From Gammaproteobacteria bacterium (GTDB lineage Bacteria; Pseudomonadota; Gammaproteobacteria; Xanthomonadales; SZUA-36), in contig JAJRRA010000007.1 of NCBI GenBank assembly GCA_024279945.1, forward strand, positions 19,858 to 83,857: 64,000 nt of DNA, in the 5' to 3' direction. Under the pieces are notes generated by a model. The model ran no database searches and was not told the DNA's origin. It saw only the letters and a list, made by a program, of their open reading frames with translations. Within the stretch, counting starts at the first letter, position 1. Each line of letters starts with the position of its first letter. The position numbers were made by a program, and so were the translations under genes. Positions 1-9,634 of this stretch are shown here, piece after piece.

Positions 1-1
1 C

Positions 2-646
2 TCGCTGATTCACGATGATCTGCCCGCCATGGATGACGATGATCTGCGCAGAGGACAGCCAACCTGTCACCGCGCCTTTGACGAAGCCACCGCAATTCTT
101 GCCGGAGATGCTTTACAGGCCCTGGCGTTCGATATCCTGGCAAGCGCTATACCGGGCGAAGCCGCAATCAAGCTGACACTGATCAGGGAACTGGCCAGCG
201 CCTGTGGTTCGACCGGAATGGCCGGTGGTCAGGCTCTGGATTTGGGTGCTGTAGGCAATTCGATCAGCCTGCCGGAACTGGAAACCATGCATCGCCTGAA
301 AACCGGGGCGCTTATTCAGCTTGCCGTCACCGCGCCCTGTCACATGGCTGATGTCGGTGCCGACACCCACAAGCAGTTTTCTGATTTTGGCGACTGTCTC
401 GGCCTCGCATTCCAGGTCCACGACGACATCCTTGATGTAACCGGGGACAGCGCACTGACAGGAAAAAGCACGAGGGCTGATGCCGCACTCAACAAGCCGA
501 CCTTTCCATCCATCCTGGGCCTTGCAGAGTCACAACGGCGCGCCGTTGCACTGCGGGACGAGGCAATCTCAAGCCTGGACAGTTTCCAGGGCGACACTTC
601 CACGCTGATCTGGCTGGCCAACTACGTTGTCAGCCGCGATTGTTGA
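2..646 (+). CDS. ispA: Farnesyl diphosphate synthase, 3' part (5' end outside window)
   Basis: Polyprenyl synthetase that condenses isopentenyl diphosphate with dimethylallyl and geranyl diphosphate to give farnesyl diphosphate in the cytosol. The window opens inside the first aspartate-rich motif (DDLPAMDDDD), which binds Mg2+ and the allylic substrate; the second motif DDILD lies near residue 141 of the fragment and is followed by the usual GKS and DAALNKPTFPS stretch. About 214 C-terminal residues are present, so roughly the first 80 residues are missing. It lies 100 bp upstream of dxs on the same strand, the common proteobacterial order (xseB)-ispA-dxs, linking precursor supply to prenyl chain formation. 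Another short-chain prenyl synthase is possible, but the linkage to dxs favours IspA. Confidence 0.93.
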   Translation, partial: SLIHDDLPAMDDDDLRRGQPTCHRAFDEATAILAGDALQALAFDILASAIPGEAAIKLTLIRELASACGSTGMAGGQALDLGAVGNSISLPELETMHRLKTGALIQLAVTAPCHMADVGADTHKQFSDFGDCLGLAFQVHDDILDVTGDSALTGKSTRADAALNKPTFPSILGLAESQRRAVALRDEAISSLDSFQGDTSTLIWLANYVVSRDC

Positions 647-746
647 CCCTCAACAGGCCGACGAATTCAATTATGAACAACCCGGAAAAACCAAAATCCC
701 GATACAGGGTTAGCCTGTGCGGGCGAACAGGGATAAGATAGACTAG

Positions 747-2660
747 ATGAATACACAGCTTTTTCCACTCCTGAGCGCCATCAGTTCCCCGGCTGACCTG
801 AGACAGCTCGAAGAAGATCAGTTACCCCAGGTCGCTGACGAACTGCGTTGCTTCCTGATCGAGTCTGTCGCTACCAGTGGGGGGCATTTCGGAGCCGGCC
901 TGGGCTGTGTCGAGCTGACTGTAGCTCTGCACTATCTGTTTGATACCCCAAGGGATCGGGTTGTATGGGACGTAGGACACCAGGCCTACCCCCATAAAAT
1001 TCTCAGCGGCCGCGCTAATGAGATCACAACCATCAAGCAAAAACAGGGTCTGGCGCCCTTCCCGAAGCGTTCGGAAAGTGAATACGACGCATTTGGCACC
1101 GGCCACTCGTCCACTTCGGTCAGCGCAGCCCTGGGCATGGCCATCGTTGCAGCAATGCAGGAAGAAGACCGAAAATGCGTAGCGATTATCGGTGATGGCT
1201 CAATCTCTGCCGGCATGGCATTTGAAGCTCTCAATCACGGCGGCGATCTGAATAATGATCTCCTCGTGGTTCTTAATGAGAACCAGATGTCCATCTCACC
1301 CAACGTGGGGGCCATGACAAAAGCTTTAGGGCGCCTGATGAGCGGTCCAACGGTTACCGGTATCCGTGAACGCAGCAAGAAGCTGATCCAGCGAGACTCC
1401 AGAACCTGGCGATTTATGAGCCGCTGGGAAGAGCACATTAAGGGCATGGTCATGCCCAGCACACTGTTCGAAGAGTTGGGGTTCAACTACCTCGGCCCCA
1501 TCGACGGTCACGATCTGCCAACCCTGATTCGCACCATTCGCACCGCGCGTGACGTGAAGGGCCCCAACCTGCTCCACATCATCACCTCGAAGGGAAAGGG
1601 CTACAGTCACGCAGAAGAGGATCCGGTCAAGTATCATGCCGTCGGGCCTTTCGACCCGGATACCGGCGTTATACCCATGCCCTCCCCTGAGCCGCGCAAG
1701 CCCAAGTTCACCGAAGTCTTCGGTCAATGGCTTTGCGATATGGCGGAACAAGATAGCAGTTTGCTGGCCATCACTCCTGCCATGCGCGAGGGCTCCGGCA
1801 TGGTTGAATTCCATCAGCGTTTCCCCGACCGCTATTTTGATGTTGGCATCGCTGAGCAGCACAGTGTCACCCTGGCGGCCGGTATGGCCTGTGAAGGTGC
1901 TCATCCGGTCGTTGCCATTTACAGCACTTTTTTGCAGCGCGCCTACGACCAGTTGATCCATGATGTTGCCTTGCAGGATTTACCGGTGTTGTTCGCCATT
2001 GATCGTGCCGGACTGGTCGGACCCGATGGCCCCACCCACGCCGGCAGTTTTGATCTTAGTTTCATGCGCTGCATCCCCAACATGGTCATCATGGCGCCTG
2101 CAGATGAAGATGAATGCCGGCAAATGCTGTACACCGGCTTCAGGCACCAGGGGCCTGCGGCTGTTCGATATCCACGCGGAACCGGTCCTGGAATAGAAGT
2201 ACAAAAAGAAATGACCGCCATACCCATTGGCAAATCGAAAGTTCTCAGGGATGGAAAGGATATGGCAATCCTGGCTTTCGGCAGCATGGTCGAGCCCTGC
2301 CGAAAAGTTGCTGAGCAACTTAACGCGACACTGATCAACATGCGATTCGTCAAGCCACTGGATCGGGAGGCCATCCTGGCTGCGGCTCACAATCACTCCT
2401 GCCTGGTGACCGTCGAGGAGAACGCGATTGCCGGAGGAGTGGGCAGTGGTGTCAACGAAACCGTGCTGGCCAGCGGGGCTTCAATCCCCATGCTCAATAT
2501 CGGCCTGACCGATACCTTTATCCAGCATGGCACGCGCGGGGAATGTTTGCGTCTGGCCGGCCTGGATGCCAACGGCATTATGAGGCAGATCACCCAGTTC
2601 CGGGAAGCCCAATACCGCCAAAACCAATCGCCTTCAACAGCGAGTCACGGCATAAGCTGA
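747..2660 (+). CDS. dxs: 1-deoxy-D-xylulose-5-phosphate synthase
   Basis: Thiamine diphosphate enzyme that joins pyruvate and glyceraldehyde 3-phosphate to give DXP, the entry and main control step of the MEP isoprenoid pathway. The 637-residue length is normal for the family. Visible marks are the ThDP-site histidines ([10 protein letters not shown] near residue 47, DVGHQ near 78), the GDG motif at 149-151 continuing as [12 protein letters not shown], the central [13 protein letters not shown] pyrimidine-domain motif, and the C-terminal transketolase domain ([15 protein letters not shown]). The start follows AGGGATAAG. It is downstream of ispA on the same strand. Its last 16 bases overlap the convergent DUF2238 gene. 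Confidence 0.97.
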   Translation: MNTQLFPLLSAISSPADLRQLEEDQLPQVADELRCFLIESVATSGGHFGAGLGCVELTVALHYLFDTPRDRVVWDVGHQAYPHKILSGRANEITTIKQKQGLAPFPKRSESEYDAFGTGHSSTSVSAALGMAIVAAMQEEDRKCVAIIGDGSISAGMAFEALNHGGDLNNDLLVVLNENQMSISPNVGAMTKALGRLMSGPTVTGIRERSKKLIQRDSRTWRFMSRWEEHIKGMVMPSTLFEELGFNYLGPIDGHDLPTLIRTIRTARDVKGPNLLHIITSKGKGYSHAEEDPVKYHAVGPFDPDTGVIPMPSPEPRKPKFTEVFGQWLCDMAEQDSSLLAITPAMREGSGMVEFHQRFPDRYFDVGIAEQHSVTLAAGMACEGAHPVVAIYSTFLQRAYDQLIHDVALQDLPVLFAIDRAGLVGPDGPTHAGSFDLSFMRCIPNMVIMAPADEDECRQMLYTGFRHQGPAAVRYPRGTGPGIEVQKEMTAIPIGKSKVLRDGKDMAILAFGSMVEPCRKVAEQLNATLINMRFVKPLDREAILAAAHNHSCLVTVEENAIAGGVGSGVNETVLASGASIPMLNIGLTDTFIQHGTRGECLRLAGLDANGIMRQITQFREAQYRQNQSPSTASHGIS

Positions 2661-3295
2661 GGAAGCTCTGATGGACCCTGTGCAGATACTATCCGGATTT
2701 GGCGGTCGTGAATTCGCGCAAGCGTGAACAGGGCAAGAATTGCACCCAGCAGCGCCAGAAACATGTCTGACTGGGTATCCCAAACATAGCCCTGGGTTCC
2801 CAGGAAAGCATCAGCACCCTCGCTACTGAGCAGGGCAACCCACCACTCGACCAGTTCATAGAATGCGCTGATAGCAAGACAAATGCTGACCACGATTACA
2901 GGCAGCCAGCTTCGTTTTGCAAGTACATAATTTCGAAGCAGTATTTCCCGGGCCACAATCGCAGGAATGAATCCCTGCGCCAGGTGCCCCAACTTGTCGT
3001 AGTTGTTCCGGTCACCGCCCATCAGGTCACGAACCCAGTCCCCAAGGGGAACCTCAGCATAGGTGTAATGCCCACCCACCATCAAAATAATGGAATGGAT
3101 CAGGATCAACCAGTAAGCCAGAGGGGTCAGCGGAAAACGCTTCCGTGTTAAAAACAGTGCGATCAATGCCACCAGGGCCGGCAGCACCTCCAGCCACCAG
3201 GTTGGATAATCATGAGGCTTCCACGCTGACCAGCCCAGCGCCAGAAAAAAAACTGCAAGCCAGATGCCTGGCGCAAGCCGTGAATTAGTCGGCAT
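2645..3295 (-). CDS. DUF2238 (YjdF-like) integral membrane protein
   Basis: Inner-membrane protein of the DUF2238/YjdF family; its biochemical role is not established. About 216 residues with several hydrophobic segments, beginning with the stretch AVFFLALGW and ending with [16 protein letters not shown]. The family-typical block [16 protein letters not shown] and the acidic, aromatic FYELVEWW motif inside a membrane segment are present. I place the start at the ATG that overlaps the last 11 bases of the universal stress gene, because the longer reading frame would run well into that gene and the shorter product matches the family N-terminus. The overlap implies translational coupling with the stress protein. 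The 3' end overlaps dxs by 16 bp on the opposite strand. Confidence 0.85.
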   Translation of the reverse strand: MPTNSRLAPGIWLAVFFLALGWSAWKPHDYPTWWLEVLPALVALIALFLTRKRFPLTPLAYWLILIHSIILMVGGHYTYAEVPLGDWVRDLMGGDRNNYDKLGHLAQGFIPAIVAREILLRNYVLAKRSWLPVIVVSICLAISAFYELVEWWVALLSSEGADAFLGTQGYVWDTQSDMFLALLGAILALFTLARIHDRQIRIVSAQGPSELPQLMP

Positions 3296-3737
3296 CAAAA
3301 ATCCGTACGGCCAGCACATCACAGTTGGAACCATGAAGCACCGAGTTTGCCGTGGCTCCCAGGAGCAACTTCACTCCTTTTTGTCCATGCGTACCCAGTA
3401 CAATCAGATCCATGCCATTTTCTTCGGCGAAACGGTGAATTTCACGCGCCGGTGTGCCGTTCAGGAAGTGCCTTGAGTCTGGGGCAATGTTGAACTCATC
3501 AGCAATATTATTCAGTTTCTGAGTCAATTCCGCCTTGAGGTTCTCCTCGACCTCGTCCATTCCGACAAATACCGGACCGTAGGGAACCACCCCCATGTAC
3601 ACGGAATCCATTGGTTCCTGCACATAGATCAGGTGAATTTCACTCTCGGACGCTGCCACATCCAGGGCACGTTTCATAATGATCGCGGACTCAGTGCTAA
3701 GGTCAACCGCAACGACGATCTTGCTATATCCTGACAT
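3285..3737 (-). CDS. Universal stress protein, UspA family
   Basis: Cytosolic Usp-fold protein of 150 residues, presumably an ATP-binding stress factor. It opens with the beta strand KIVVAVDLSTES and ends with the nucleotide-loop pattern GTHGQKGVKLLLGATAN followed by SVLHGSNCDVLAV, which matches the group of Usp proteins having G-x2-G-x8-G. I chose the ATG preceded by GGAG seven bases upstream over an earlier in-frame GTG that lies across that ribosome binding site. A sequence matching TATAAT lies about 38 bp upstream of the start. The stop codon overlaps the start of the downstream DUF2238 gene, so the two probably form an operon. Confidence 0.93.
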   Translation of the reverse strand: MSGYSKIVVAVDLSTESAIIMKRALDVAASESEIHLIYVQEPMDSVYMGVVPYGPVFVGMDEVEENLKAELTQKLNNIADEFNIAPDSRHFLNGTPAREIHRFAEENGMDLIVLGTHGQKGVKLLLGATANSVLHGSNCDVLAVRIFDAD

Positions 3738-3752
3738 GTCTTTCTCCACTTT

Positions 3753-3780
3753 GGGTTGAAACGATCCAACCCTGATTATA
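3753..3780 (-). promoter_or_regulatory. Probable promoter -10 and operator-like inverted repeat for the usp operon
   Basis: On the minus strand a perfect TATAAT (3775-3780) is followed by an inverted repeat GGGTTG-N8-CAACCC (3753-3772) that would lie at about the transcription start, and then by the GGAG ribosome binding site. No good -35 hexamer is visible 16-18 bp upstream, so this could be an activator-dependent promoter. The repeat could be an operator or a 5' RNA hairpin; which one cannot be told from sequence. Confidence 0.4.
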
Positions 3781-3856
3781 CTCGTGTGCTGTAACGTATA
3801 AATAGTGTCTGTTTCTTTCCGGTACTCTTGGCAGTCGCGAAAAATATCTGGATATA

Positions 3857-5104
3857 TTACGCACTCAGCACACGGAGATCGGCACCGGTGGGATATTGAT
3901 ACACACGTAGATCGAACTCTGGCAGTACGGCCAGGATATGGTCGAAAATATCTGCCTGAATCGCCTCATAATTGGCCCATACTTTATCTTTGCAGAAAAC
4001 ATAAATTTCAATCGGCAGCCCAGTTTGAGTCGGTTCCAACTGCCGAACCAGAAAAGTCATATCTCTATTGATCATCGGGTGGTTGCGCAGGTATGCCTCT
4101 ACGTAGGCCCGGAAGGTGCCGATGTTGGTCATGCGCCGGCCGTTGGCCAGGCTGGCGTTATCGACATTTGCAGACTGGTTGAATGCTTCCAGTTCATCCT
4201 TCTTTTTCTGGATGTATGCGGAAATGTACTGAATTTTTCCAAAGCGCTCCAGCATTTCCTCATCGCAAAACCGGATGCTGCTCATATCGATGCTCACCGC
4301 TCGTTTGATGCGCCGTCCACCGGACTCATCCATGCCGCGCCAGTTCTTGAAGGATTCACTGATAAGGGCGTAGGTGGGAATTGTGGTAATCGTTTTGTCC
4401 CAGTTCTGTACTTTGACTGTGGTCAGGGTCACTTCCAGTACATCGCCATCGGCACCGTAGTCCGGCATTTCGATCCAGTCACCCACCGCCACCATCTTGT
4501 TTGCAGCCAGTTGAATCCCTGCCACAAAACCGAGGATTGCATCCCGGAACACCAGCATCAGCACTGCGGTGAGCGCACCAATCCCACTGAGCAGGTAGAC
4601 GGGGGTTTTGTTCAGAAGTATGGAAGTAACGAAAATGGCTGTCAGGAAATACACCACCAATTTCAGTATCTGTATGAAGCCCTTGATAGGAATTTCTTTG
4701 GATGCCCGGAAACTTTGGTAAACATCCTCAACCGTATTGAGCAATGAGTCCAGCACCAGCATCAGGATGATAATCATATAAATCAAAGTGGCGCTTTTGG
4801 TGAATGTAATGGCTGCATCAAGGCCTGCCAGTGCGATTGGCGTGAGCACATAAATAACCAGCGCCGGTGCAAGGTGCGCTAGCCGGCTGAGGGTTTTTTG
4901 ACGCAGGACAGCATCATCCCACTGTGTTTTGGACCTGGAGATAACGTAGGTGAGCGCTGACACGATATAGCGTTTGGCCACAAAGTTCGCGATAGCACTC
5001 AGAATCAGCAGGGCTACAACCGCAGCACTGCGCGCAGCATAAAACGCCAGGCTTTCATTCAGGCCATAACTCAAGAGCCAGTTTTGTAGTAATTCCAACA
5101 TCAT
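3857..5104 (-). CDS. MscS-family mechanosensitive channel, YbdG-like
   Basis: Inner-membrane small-conductance mechanosensitive channel. The 415 residues equal the length of E. coli YbdG (MscM), and the arrangement is the same: five hydrophobic segments in the first 190 residues, then the pore-lining helix and beta domain (LSGIGALTAVLMLVFRDAILGFVAGIQL, here given in parts: GIGALTAVLMLVFRD and AILGFVAGIQLAAN), then MVAVGDWIEMP and the NWDKTITTIPTYAL motif typical of this subgroup. It has a long C-terminal cytoplasmic domain that ends in YQYPTGADL. GGAAATAG precedes the ATG. Flanking genes are unrelated and it appears to be transcribed alone. The assignment to the YbdG subgroup rests on length and motif memory, not on a search. 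Confidence 0.9.
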   Translation of the reverse strand: MMLELLQNWLLSYGLNESLAFYAARSAAVVALLILSAIANFVAKRYIVSALTYVISRSKTQWDDAVLRQKTLSRLAHLAPALVIYVLTPIALAGLDAAITFTKSATLIYMIIILMLVLDSLLNTVEDVYQSFRASKEIPIKGFIQILKLVVYFLTAIFVTSILLNKTPVYLLSGIGALTAVLMLVFRDAILGFVAGIQLAANKMVAVGDWIEMPDYGADGDVLEVTLTTVKVQNWDKTITTIPTYALISESFKNWRGMDESGGRRIKRAVSIDMSSIRFCDEEMLERFGKIQYISAYIQKKKDELEAFNQSANVDNASLANGRRMTNIGTFRAYVEAYLRNHPMINRDMTFLVRQLEPTQTGLPIEIYVFCKDKVWANYEAIQADIFDHILAVLPEFDLRVYQYPTGADLRVLSA

Positions 5105-5375
5105 GTTCTATTTCCCGCGCAACGGTATGTGCATTAAGCAAATCTGAAGGGTCGGCAAAGCTGAAGTAATCATGCTCAAATCTGGATATGTGGACTTTGA
5201 GTCACGAATACCAGCCATCATGCCCCAATCGCAGAAACATAGTCATAGCTAAGGTTCAGGCATGCTGGTTAATATGGTGGTGTTTTGGCAAACAATACTG
5301 GAACGCCGTTGAGTGCTTTACATATACTGGATAGCAACAGAGGATTCAGCCTTGAGAGAAACCGAAAATAAATCA

Positions 5376-6410
5376 ATGAGGGCCATGCGTATTCACCGGC
5401 TGGGTACGGTAGATAAATCCTGTCCCCCACTGCAGTGCGATGTTATCGCCCTACCCCACCCACATAACACTGAAATACTGATCCGGGTCCATGCCTGCGG
5501 GGTCTGCCACACCGAACTGGATGAGATTGAAGGTCGTACCGCACCGGTTGAATTGCCGATGATTCCCGGCCATCAGGTCGTGGGCACGGTTGTCGAAGAA
5601 GGCCCGGATTGCCACCGGGGCCTACGGGGAAAAAGGGTAGGCGTGGCGTGGATTCACTCAGCCTGCGGGGTATGTCAGTGGTGTACCAGCGGCAGAGAAA
5701 ACCTCTGTCCTGAGTTTGTTGCCTGCGGCAGGGATGTATGCGGCGGATATGCGCAGTTCATGGTAGCGCGCGAAGAATTTGTTGTGGCGATACCGCAGGG
5801 TATCGGCGATTGTGAAGCGACTCCACTGCTGTGTGCCGGTGCGGTTGGTTACCGGGCGCTCTACCTGTGTGAACTCAACAATGGCCAGGCTCTGGGGCTG
5901 ACCGGTTTTGGGGCTTCCGGGCACCTGGTCCTGCAAATGGCGAGATTCCTCTACCCGGACACAGCTATTTTTGTTTTCGCACGGAGCCGGAAAGAACGGG
6001 AATTTGCCGCGAAACTGGGCGCATTCTGGACCGGGGATACACGTGAGAAGCCGCCTCAATTACTCGATTCCATTATAGATACAACGCCAGCCTGGCTCCC
6101 TGTTCTTGCCGCAATGGAAAACCTGGCTCCGGGTGGTCGCCTGGTCATCAACGCCATTCGAAAAGAGGCAGGTGATCAGGAAATATTGATGCAACTGGAC
6201 TATGAGCGCCATCTCTGGCAGGAAAAATCCATCCGGTCGGTCGCGAATGTTACCCGTAAGGATGTGCGGGAATGCCTGCGCCTCGCAGCACAAATTCCAT
6301 TGCGGCCGCGCGTGACGAAATATTCTCTTGACGAGGCCAATAAGGCATTAATCGAACTCAAACAGGGGCATATCGTCGGCGCCAAGGTTCTGCACCTTGC
6401 CTCTTCCTGA
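5376..6410 (+). CDS. Zinc-dependent alcohol dehydrogenase family protein
   Basis: Cytosolic MDR-superfamily NAD(P)-dependent dehydrogenase of 344 residues. The catalytic zinc site is seen as CGVCHTELDE plus PGHQVVG, and the structural zinc lobe as CGVCQWCTSGRENLC followed by a further cysteine-rich stretch (CGRDVCGGYAQF). The Rossmann glycine motif is GFGASG. I start at MRAMRIHRLG, which resembles the MKAM N-terminus common in this family; an ATG three codons later has a closer AGGG and is an alternative, while the upstream in-frame ATG would add 21 unconserved residues. The family includes broad alcohol and formaldehyde-type dehydrogenases; the substrate cannot be read from the sequence. No operon partners are evident. 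Confidence 0.88.
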   Translation: MRAMRIHRLGTVDKSCPPLQCDVIALPHPHNTEILIRVHACGVCHTELDEIEGRTAPVELPMIPGHQVVGTVVEEGPDCHRGLRGKRVGVAWIHSACGVCQWCTSGRENLCPEFVACGRDVCGGYAQFMVAREEFVVAIPQGIGDCEATPLLCAGAVGYRALYLCELNNGQALGLTGFGASGHLVLQMARFLYPDTAIFVFARSRKEREFAAKLGAFWTGDTREKPPQLLDSIIDTTPAWLPVLAAMENLAPGGRLVINAIRKEAGDQEILMQLDYERHLWQEKSIRSVANVTRKDVRECLRLAAQIPLRPRVTKYSLDEANKALIELKQGHIVGAKVLHLASS

Positions 6411-6424
6411 TAGCAGGATCACCT

Positions 6425-6844
6425 TTATCCATCAGATATTTCGGGAACAAACGGGTCGGGTAAATACTCCTTCCGGGTCCATACTTTGTACACATCTCCG
6501 TCGCAACACGAAATGACCCGGCTCTCCCGGGCCATCATTTCATGCATGACCTGGCGGCAGGCGCCACAGGGTGGACACACGGTGTCCCCCGGTGTGTAAA
6601 CCAGCAGTGAAGTCAGAGTTCCAACACGCACTCCCCCTGCTATCGCAGCACTGATTGCATTCCGTTCAGCGCACTGGGTCAAACCATAGGATGCATTCTC
6701 AACGTTGCAGCCGGTGAAAACCTCACCATCCACTCCGCTTACGGCAGCCCCTACCCTGAATTTACTGTACGGCGAGTAGGATCGGGAGGCTGCACTTTGC
6801 GCATGGGGTTTGAGCCGTGCGGCGATCTCCGGTAATGGTTTCAT
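6425..6844 (-). CDS. cdd: Cytidine deaminase
   Basis: Deaminates cytidine and deoxycytidine to uridine and deoxyuridine in pyrimidine salvage. The 139-residue length is that of the homotetrameric type with three zinc cysteines. Zinc ligands are C58 (in TQCAERNA), C93 and C96 (in CPPCGACRQV), and the catalytic glutamate is E60. The CNVENASYG substrate loop is intact. The start codon overlaps the stop of deoA as ATGA, so the two are translationally coupled and work in sequence: deaminated nucleosides of the deoxy series feed the phosphorylase. Confidence 0.97.
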   Translation of the reverse strand: MKPLPEIAARLKPHAQSAASRSYSPYSKFRVGAAVSGVDGEVFTGCNVENASYGLTQCAERNAISAAIAGGVRVGTLTSLLVYTPGDTVCPPCGACRQVMHEMMARESRVISCCDGDVYKVWTRKEYLPDPFVPEISDG

Positions 6845-8169
6845 GACATCTGTGCTCCCTGAATACGCTCATGGATTACCGGCTGAACTCCGGACATAGG
6901 CTGATCCATTTGGATTGCGGACTTCAAACGGGCCGCAGCCTGCTGCCAGTCTGATTCACTCGACGCGTGAACCCTCGCCAGTGGGGTGTGTACATCCAGT
7001 TTCTGACCCAGCGTACACAGGTCCGCCAGGCCCACAGCCGGATCAATACTGTCATTCACATGTTGCCGACCACCGCCAAGATGGACGACCACATAGCCTA
7101 TTGATTGCGTATCCATCGTCGTAACAACACCGGGTGAGTCCGGGAACACTGGCCTGGAAACAGTCGCTGACGGCAGATGCTTCGCAGGCCGGTCCAGCAG
7201 GTCATGCGGCCCGCCCTGAGTGGCCACCATGCGCGCAAAACACTCAGCCGCAGCGCCTGATTCCAGTGCCCTGCATACTTTGTCCTCTGCCTGTGGGCTG
7301 CCGGCTGCCATACCTCCCAGAACCAGCATCTCGGCGGCTAATGCCTGAACCACAGCTAAGAGTCTGTCGTGCTGCGGTCCGCCAGTCAAAAAATCAATGG
7401 CCTCGCGAACCTCCAGGGCGTTTCCTGCCGACCACGCGAGAGGAGCGTTCATGTCCGTGATCAGCGCATTGCAGGGCAGACCCGAGTCAGTGGCAACCCG
7501 GCAAATCCCGGTTGCCAACTGCCTGGCTTCCCCTGGCTCACGCATGAATGCACCGGAGCCGAGTTTGATATCCATCACCAGGGCATCCAGGCCCTCCGCC
7601 AGCTTTTTAGATAGTATGGAAGCAATGATCAGCGGAACAGAATTGACCGTGGCCGTGATATCGCGTACCGCGTAGAACCGCTGATCCGCAGGCACAAGTT
7701 TTTCGTTTTGTCCAATGATAGCAATTCCATTGGCTCGGACCAGTTGTTGAAATTGATCGATTGCGATGCTGGTGCAAAAACCCGGAATGCTTTCCAACTT
7801 ATCCAGCGTACCTCCCGTGTGCCCGAGGCCACGACCGGAAATCATCGGAACAAACCCGCCGCAAGCGGCGACTACCGGACCCAGCACCAGGCTGACGAGG
7901 TCACCGACACCACCGCTTGAGTGTTTGTCCAGAACCGGACCTTCCAGCCCACGCCAATGCAGAACTGCACCACTGTCGCGCATGGCAAGCGTGAAGGCTT
8001 TCAGTTCACCCGCTTCCATGCCCTGGAACCAAACAGCCATGGCAAATGCGGCGATCTGGGCATCGGACACTGTTTGCGCAGTCACTCCCTGAATGAATGC
8101 AGCAATCTCGTCTGCCCCCAAGGGTACACCGTCACGCTTTTTTGCTATCAACTCCTGAGTCAGGTACAT
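6841..8169 (-). CDS. deoA: Thymidine phosphorylase
   Basis: Phosphorolyses thymidine and deoxyuridine to the free base and 2-deoxyribose 1-phosphate. The 442 residues match the E. coli enzyme closely in length. The phosphate-binding signature DKHSSGGVGD spans residues 81-90, followed by ISGRGLGHTGGTLDKLESIPG, seen here in the two blocks ISGRGLGHTGG and TLDKLESIPG, and by SKKLAEGLDALVMD and KLGSGAFM. GAAGAT lies just upstream of the ATG. It forms a two-gene salvage operon with cdd, overlapping by four bases. No deoC, deoB or deoD is present nearby. Confidence 0.97.
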   Translation of the reverse strand: MYLTQELIAKKRDGVPLGADEIAAFIQGVTAQTVSDAQIAAFAMAVWFQGMEAGELKAFTLAMRDSGAVLHWRGLEGPVLDKHSSGGVGDLVSLVLGPVVAACGGFVPMISGRGLGHTGGTLDKLESIPGFCTSIAIDQFQQLVRANGIAIIGQNEKLVPADQRFYAVRDITATVNSVPLIIASILSKKLAEGLDALVMDIKLGSGAFMREPGEARQLATGICRVATDSGLPCNALITDMNAPLAWSAGNALEVREAIDFLTGGPQHDRLLAVVQALAAEMLVLGGMAAGSPQAEDKVCRALESGAAAECFARMVATQGGPHDLLDRPAKHLPSATVSRPVFPDSPGVVTTMDTQSIGYVVVHLGGGRQHVNDSIDPAVGLADLCTLGQKLDVHTPLARVHASSESDWQQAAARLKSAIQMDQPMSGVQPVIHERIQGAQMS

Positions 8170-8303
8170 GATTTATCTTCAATTGGGAGCGGATTACCAT
8201 ACTTCATTCAGGACAATGATTCATGTTTTCCGTACTTGCCAAAAGGCCGGCGTTGCTGCAGTCTGTAGCGCAAATGTCCATCAGATACCAGTGAGACTCC
8301 CAG

Positions 8304-9626
8304 ATGAAATATCCAAGCAGTCAATTTATCGTTTCGTTCCTGTTGTACTGTGCTGCAACTCCACTTGCTGCCGATGGCTCATTGCCGCTGGAAACCATCA
8401 ACAGCCTGAGTAAAGATCTGTCAGAGCAGGTTGTTACCTGGCGGCGTGACTTTCACCAGCATCCGGAATTATCCAATCGGGAATTCCGTACCGCAAAAAT
8501 TGTTGCCGATGAGTTGAAAGCGCTGGGGATGGAGGTGCAAACGGGTGTAGCCCATACCGGAGTCATCGGTGTTCTGAAAGGCGGAAAACCCGGGCCTGTT
8601 GTGCTGTTACGCGCGGATATGGATGGGCTGCCGGTACCGGAGCGGAGCGACTTGCCGTTCAAGTCCGTGGCGATTGGTGAATACAATGGAAAAGAAGTCC
8701 CGGTGATGCATGCCTGCGGCCACGATTCGCATGTGGCCATGTTGCTGGGTGTGGCAAGACTGCTCACCCAGATGAAAGACGAAATGCCCGGAACCGTCAA
8801 ATTCCTGTTCCAACCGGCCGAAGAAGGCGCACCAAAGGGTGAAGGTGGCGGAGCGGAGATGATGGTTGCCGAAGGCGCCCTGGAAAACCCAAAGGTTGAC
8901 GCCGCTTTTGCCCTGCACATCAGCGCCATCCAGGATGCCGGGGAGATTGGCTGGGCAGCCGGTCCTCGTTATGCCAGTGTGGATGATTTCAAAATCACGG
9001 TTCACGGCAAGCAGGCACACGGAGCGTCACCGTGGATGGGCATTGACAGCATCGTTGTCTCTGCACAGATCATCAACGCCCTGCAAACCATTGTCAGCCG
9101 CAACCTGGAGATCACACAACACGCCGGTATCGTGACCGTTGGCAGCATTCATGGCGGCTTGCGTTCCAACATCATTCCTGAAACGGTGGAAATGGTGGGC
9201 ACCATCCGGGCGCTGGATACCGACATGCGCACTCAAATTCACCAACGGGTCCGTGAAATCGCCGAAGGGGTTGCGCAATCCATGGGAGCCACAGTCGAAG
9301 TACAGATTCCGTATTCTGCGTCTTACCCCATCACCTACAATGATCCGCAACTGGCCCATGAAATGCTGCCGGTGCTTGAGGCCGTGGCCGGTAATGATAA
9401 TGTGAAGGAACTCAAGCCGGTTACGGGCGCAGAGGACTTTTCCTACATCGCGCAGGAAGTACCCGGTTTCTATATCTCCCTGGGCGGCAAGCCACGGGAC
9501 AAACCACTCAGTGAAGTTGCCGCACATCACACACCCGGGTTCTTCATTGATGAGAGTGGCTTCGACAACGGTGTCAAGGTCATGGCTGCCATGGCCTGGC
9601 AATACATGCTTGATCATCAGAACTGA
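8304..9626 (+). CDS. Exported M20-family amidohydrolase
   Basis: Zinc metallo-amidohydrolase of the M20D group (hippurate, N-acyl-amino-acid or IAA-amino acid hydrolases), 440 residues. An N-terminal hydrophobic segment ending near TPLAADG looks like a Sec signal peptide, so the enzyme probably acts in the periplasm or outside. The metal site is seen as RADMDGLP (residue 104 on), MHACGHDSH (H136, C138, H140) and the catalytic PAEEG (E173, E174). The dimerisation domain follows (HGKQAHGASPW), then the last ligand region GAEDFSYIAQEVPG. The exact acyl substrate is unknown. A K+ channel gene starts eight bases after its stop and may be cotranscribed. Confidence 0.92.
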   Translation: MKYPSSQFIVSFLLYCAATPLAADGSLPLETINSLSKDLSEQVVTWRRDFHQHPELSNREFRTAKIVADELKALGMEVQTGVAHTGVIGVLKGGKPGPVVLLRADMDGLPVPERSDLPFKSVAIGEYNGKEVPVMHACGHDSHVAMLLGVARLLTQMKDEMPGTVKFLFQPAEEGAPKGEGGGAEMMVAEGALENPKVDAAFALHISAIQDAGEIGWAAGPRYASVDDFKITVHGKQAHGASPWMGIDSIVVSAQIINALQTIVSRNLEITQHAGIVTVGSIHGGLRSNIIPETVEMVGTIRALDTDMRTQIHQRVREIAEGVAQSMGATVEVQIPYSASYPITYNDPQLAHEMLPVLEAVAGNDNVKELKPVTGAEDFSYIAQEVPGFYISLGGKPRDKPLSEVAAHHTPGFFIDESGFDNGVKVMAAMAWQYMLDHQN

Positions 9627-9634
9627 CTAAACTC

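Noticed and set aside
3938..4747. Plus-strand open frame of 269 codons
   Set aside because: Antisense to the MscS-family channel gene, which has clear family motifs and a normal length.
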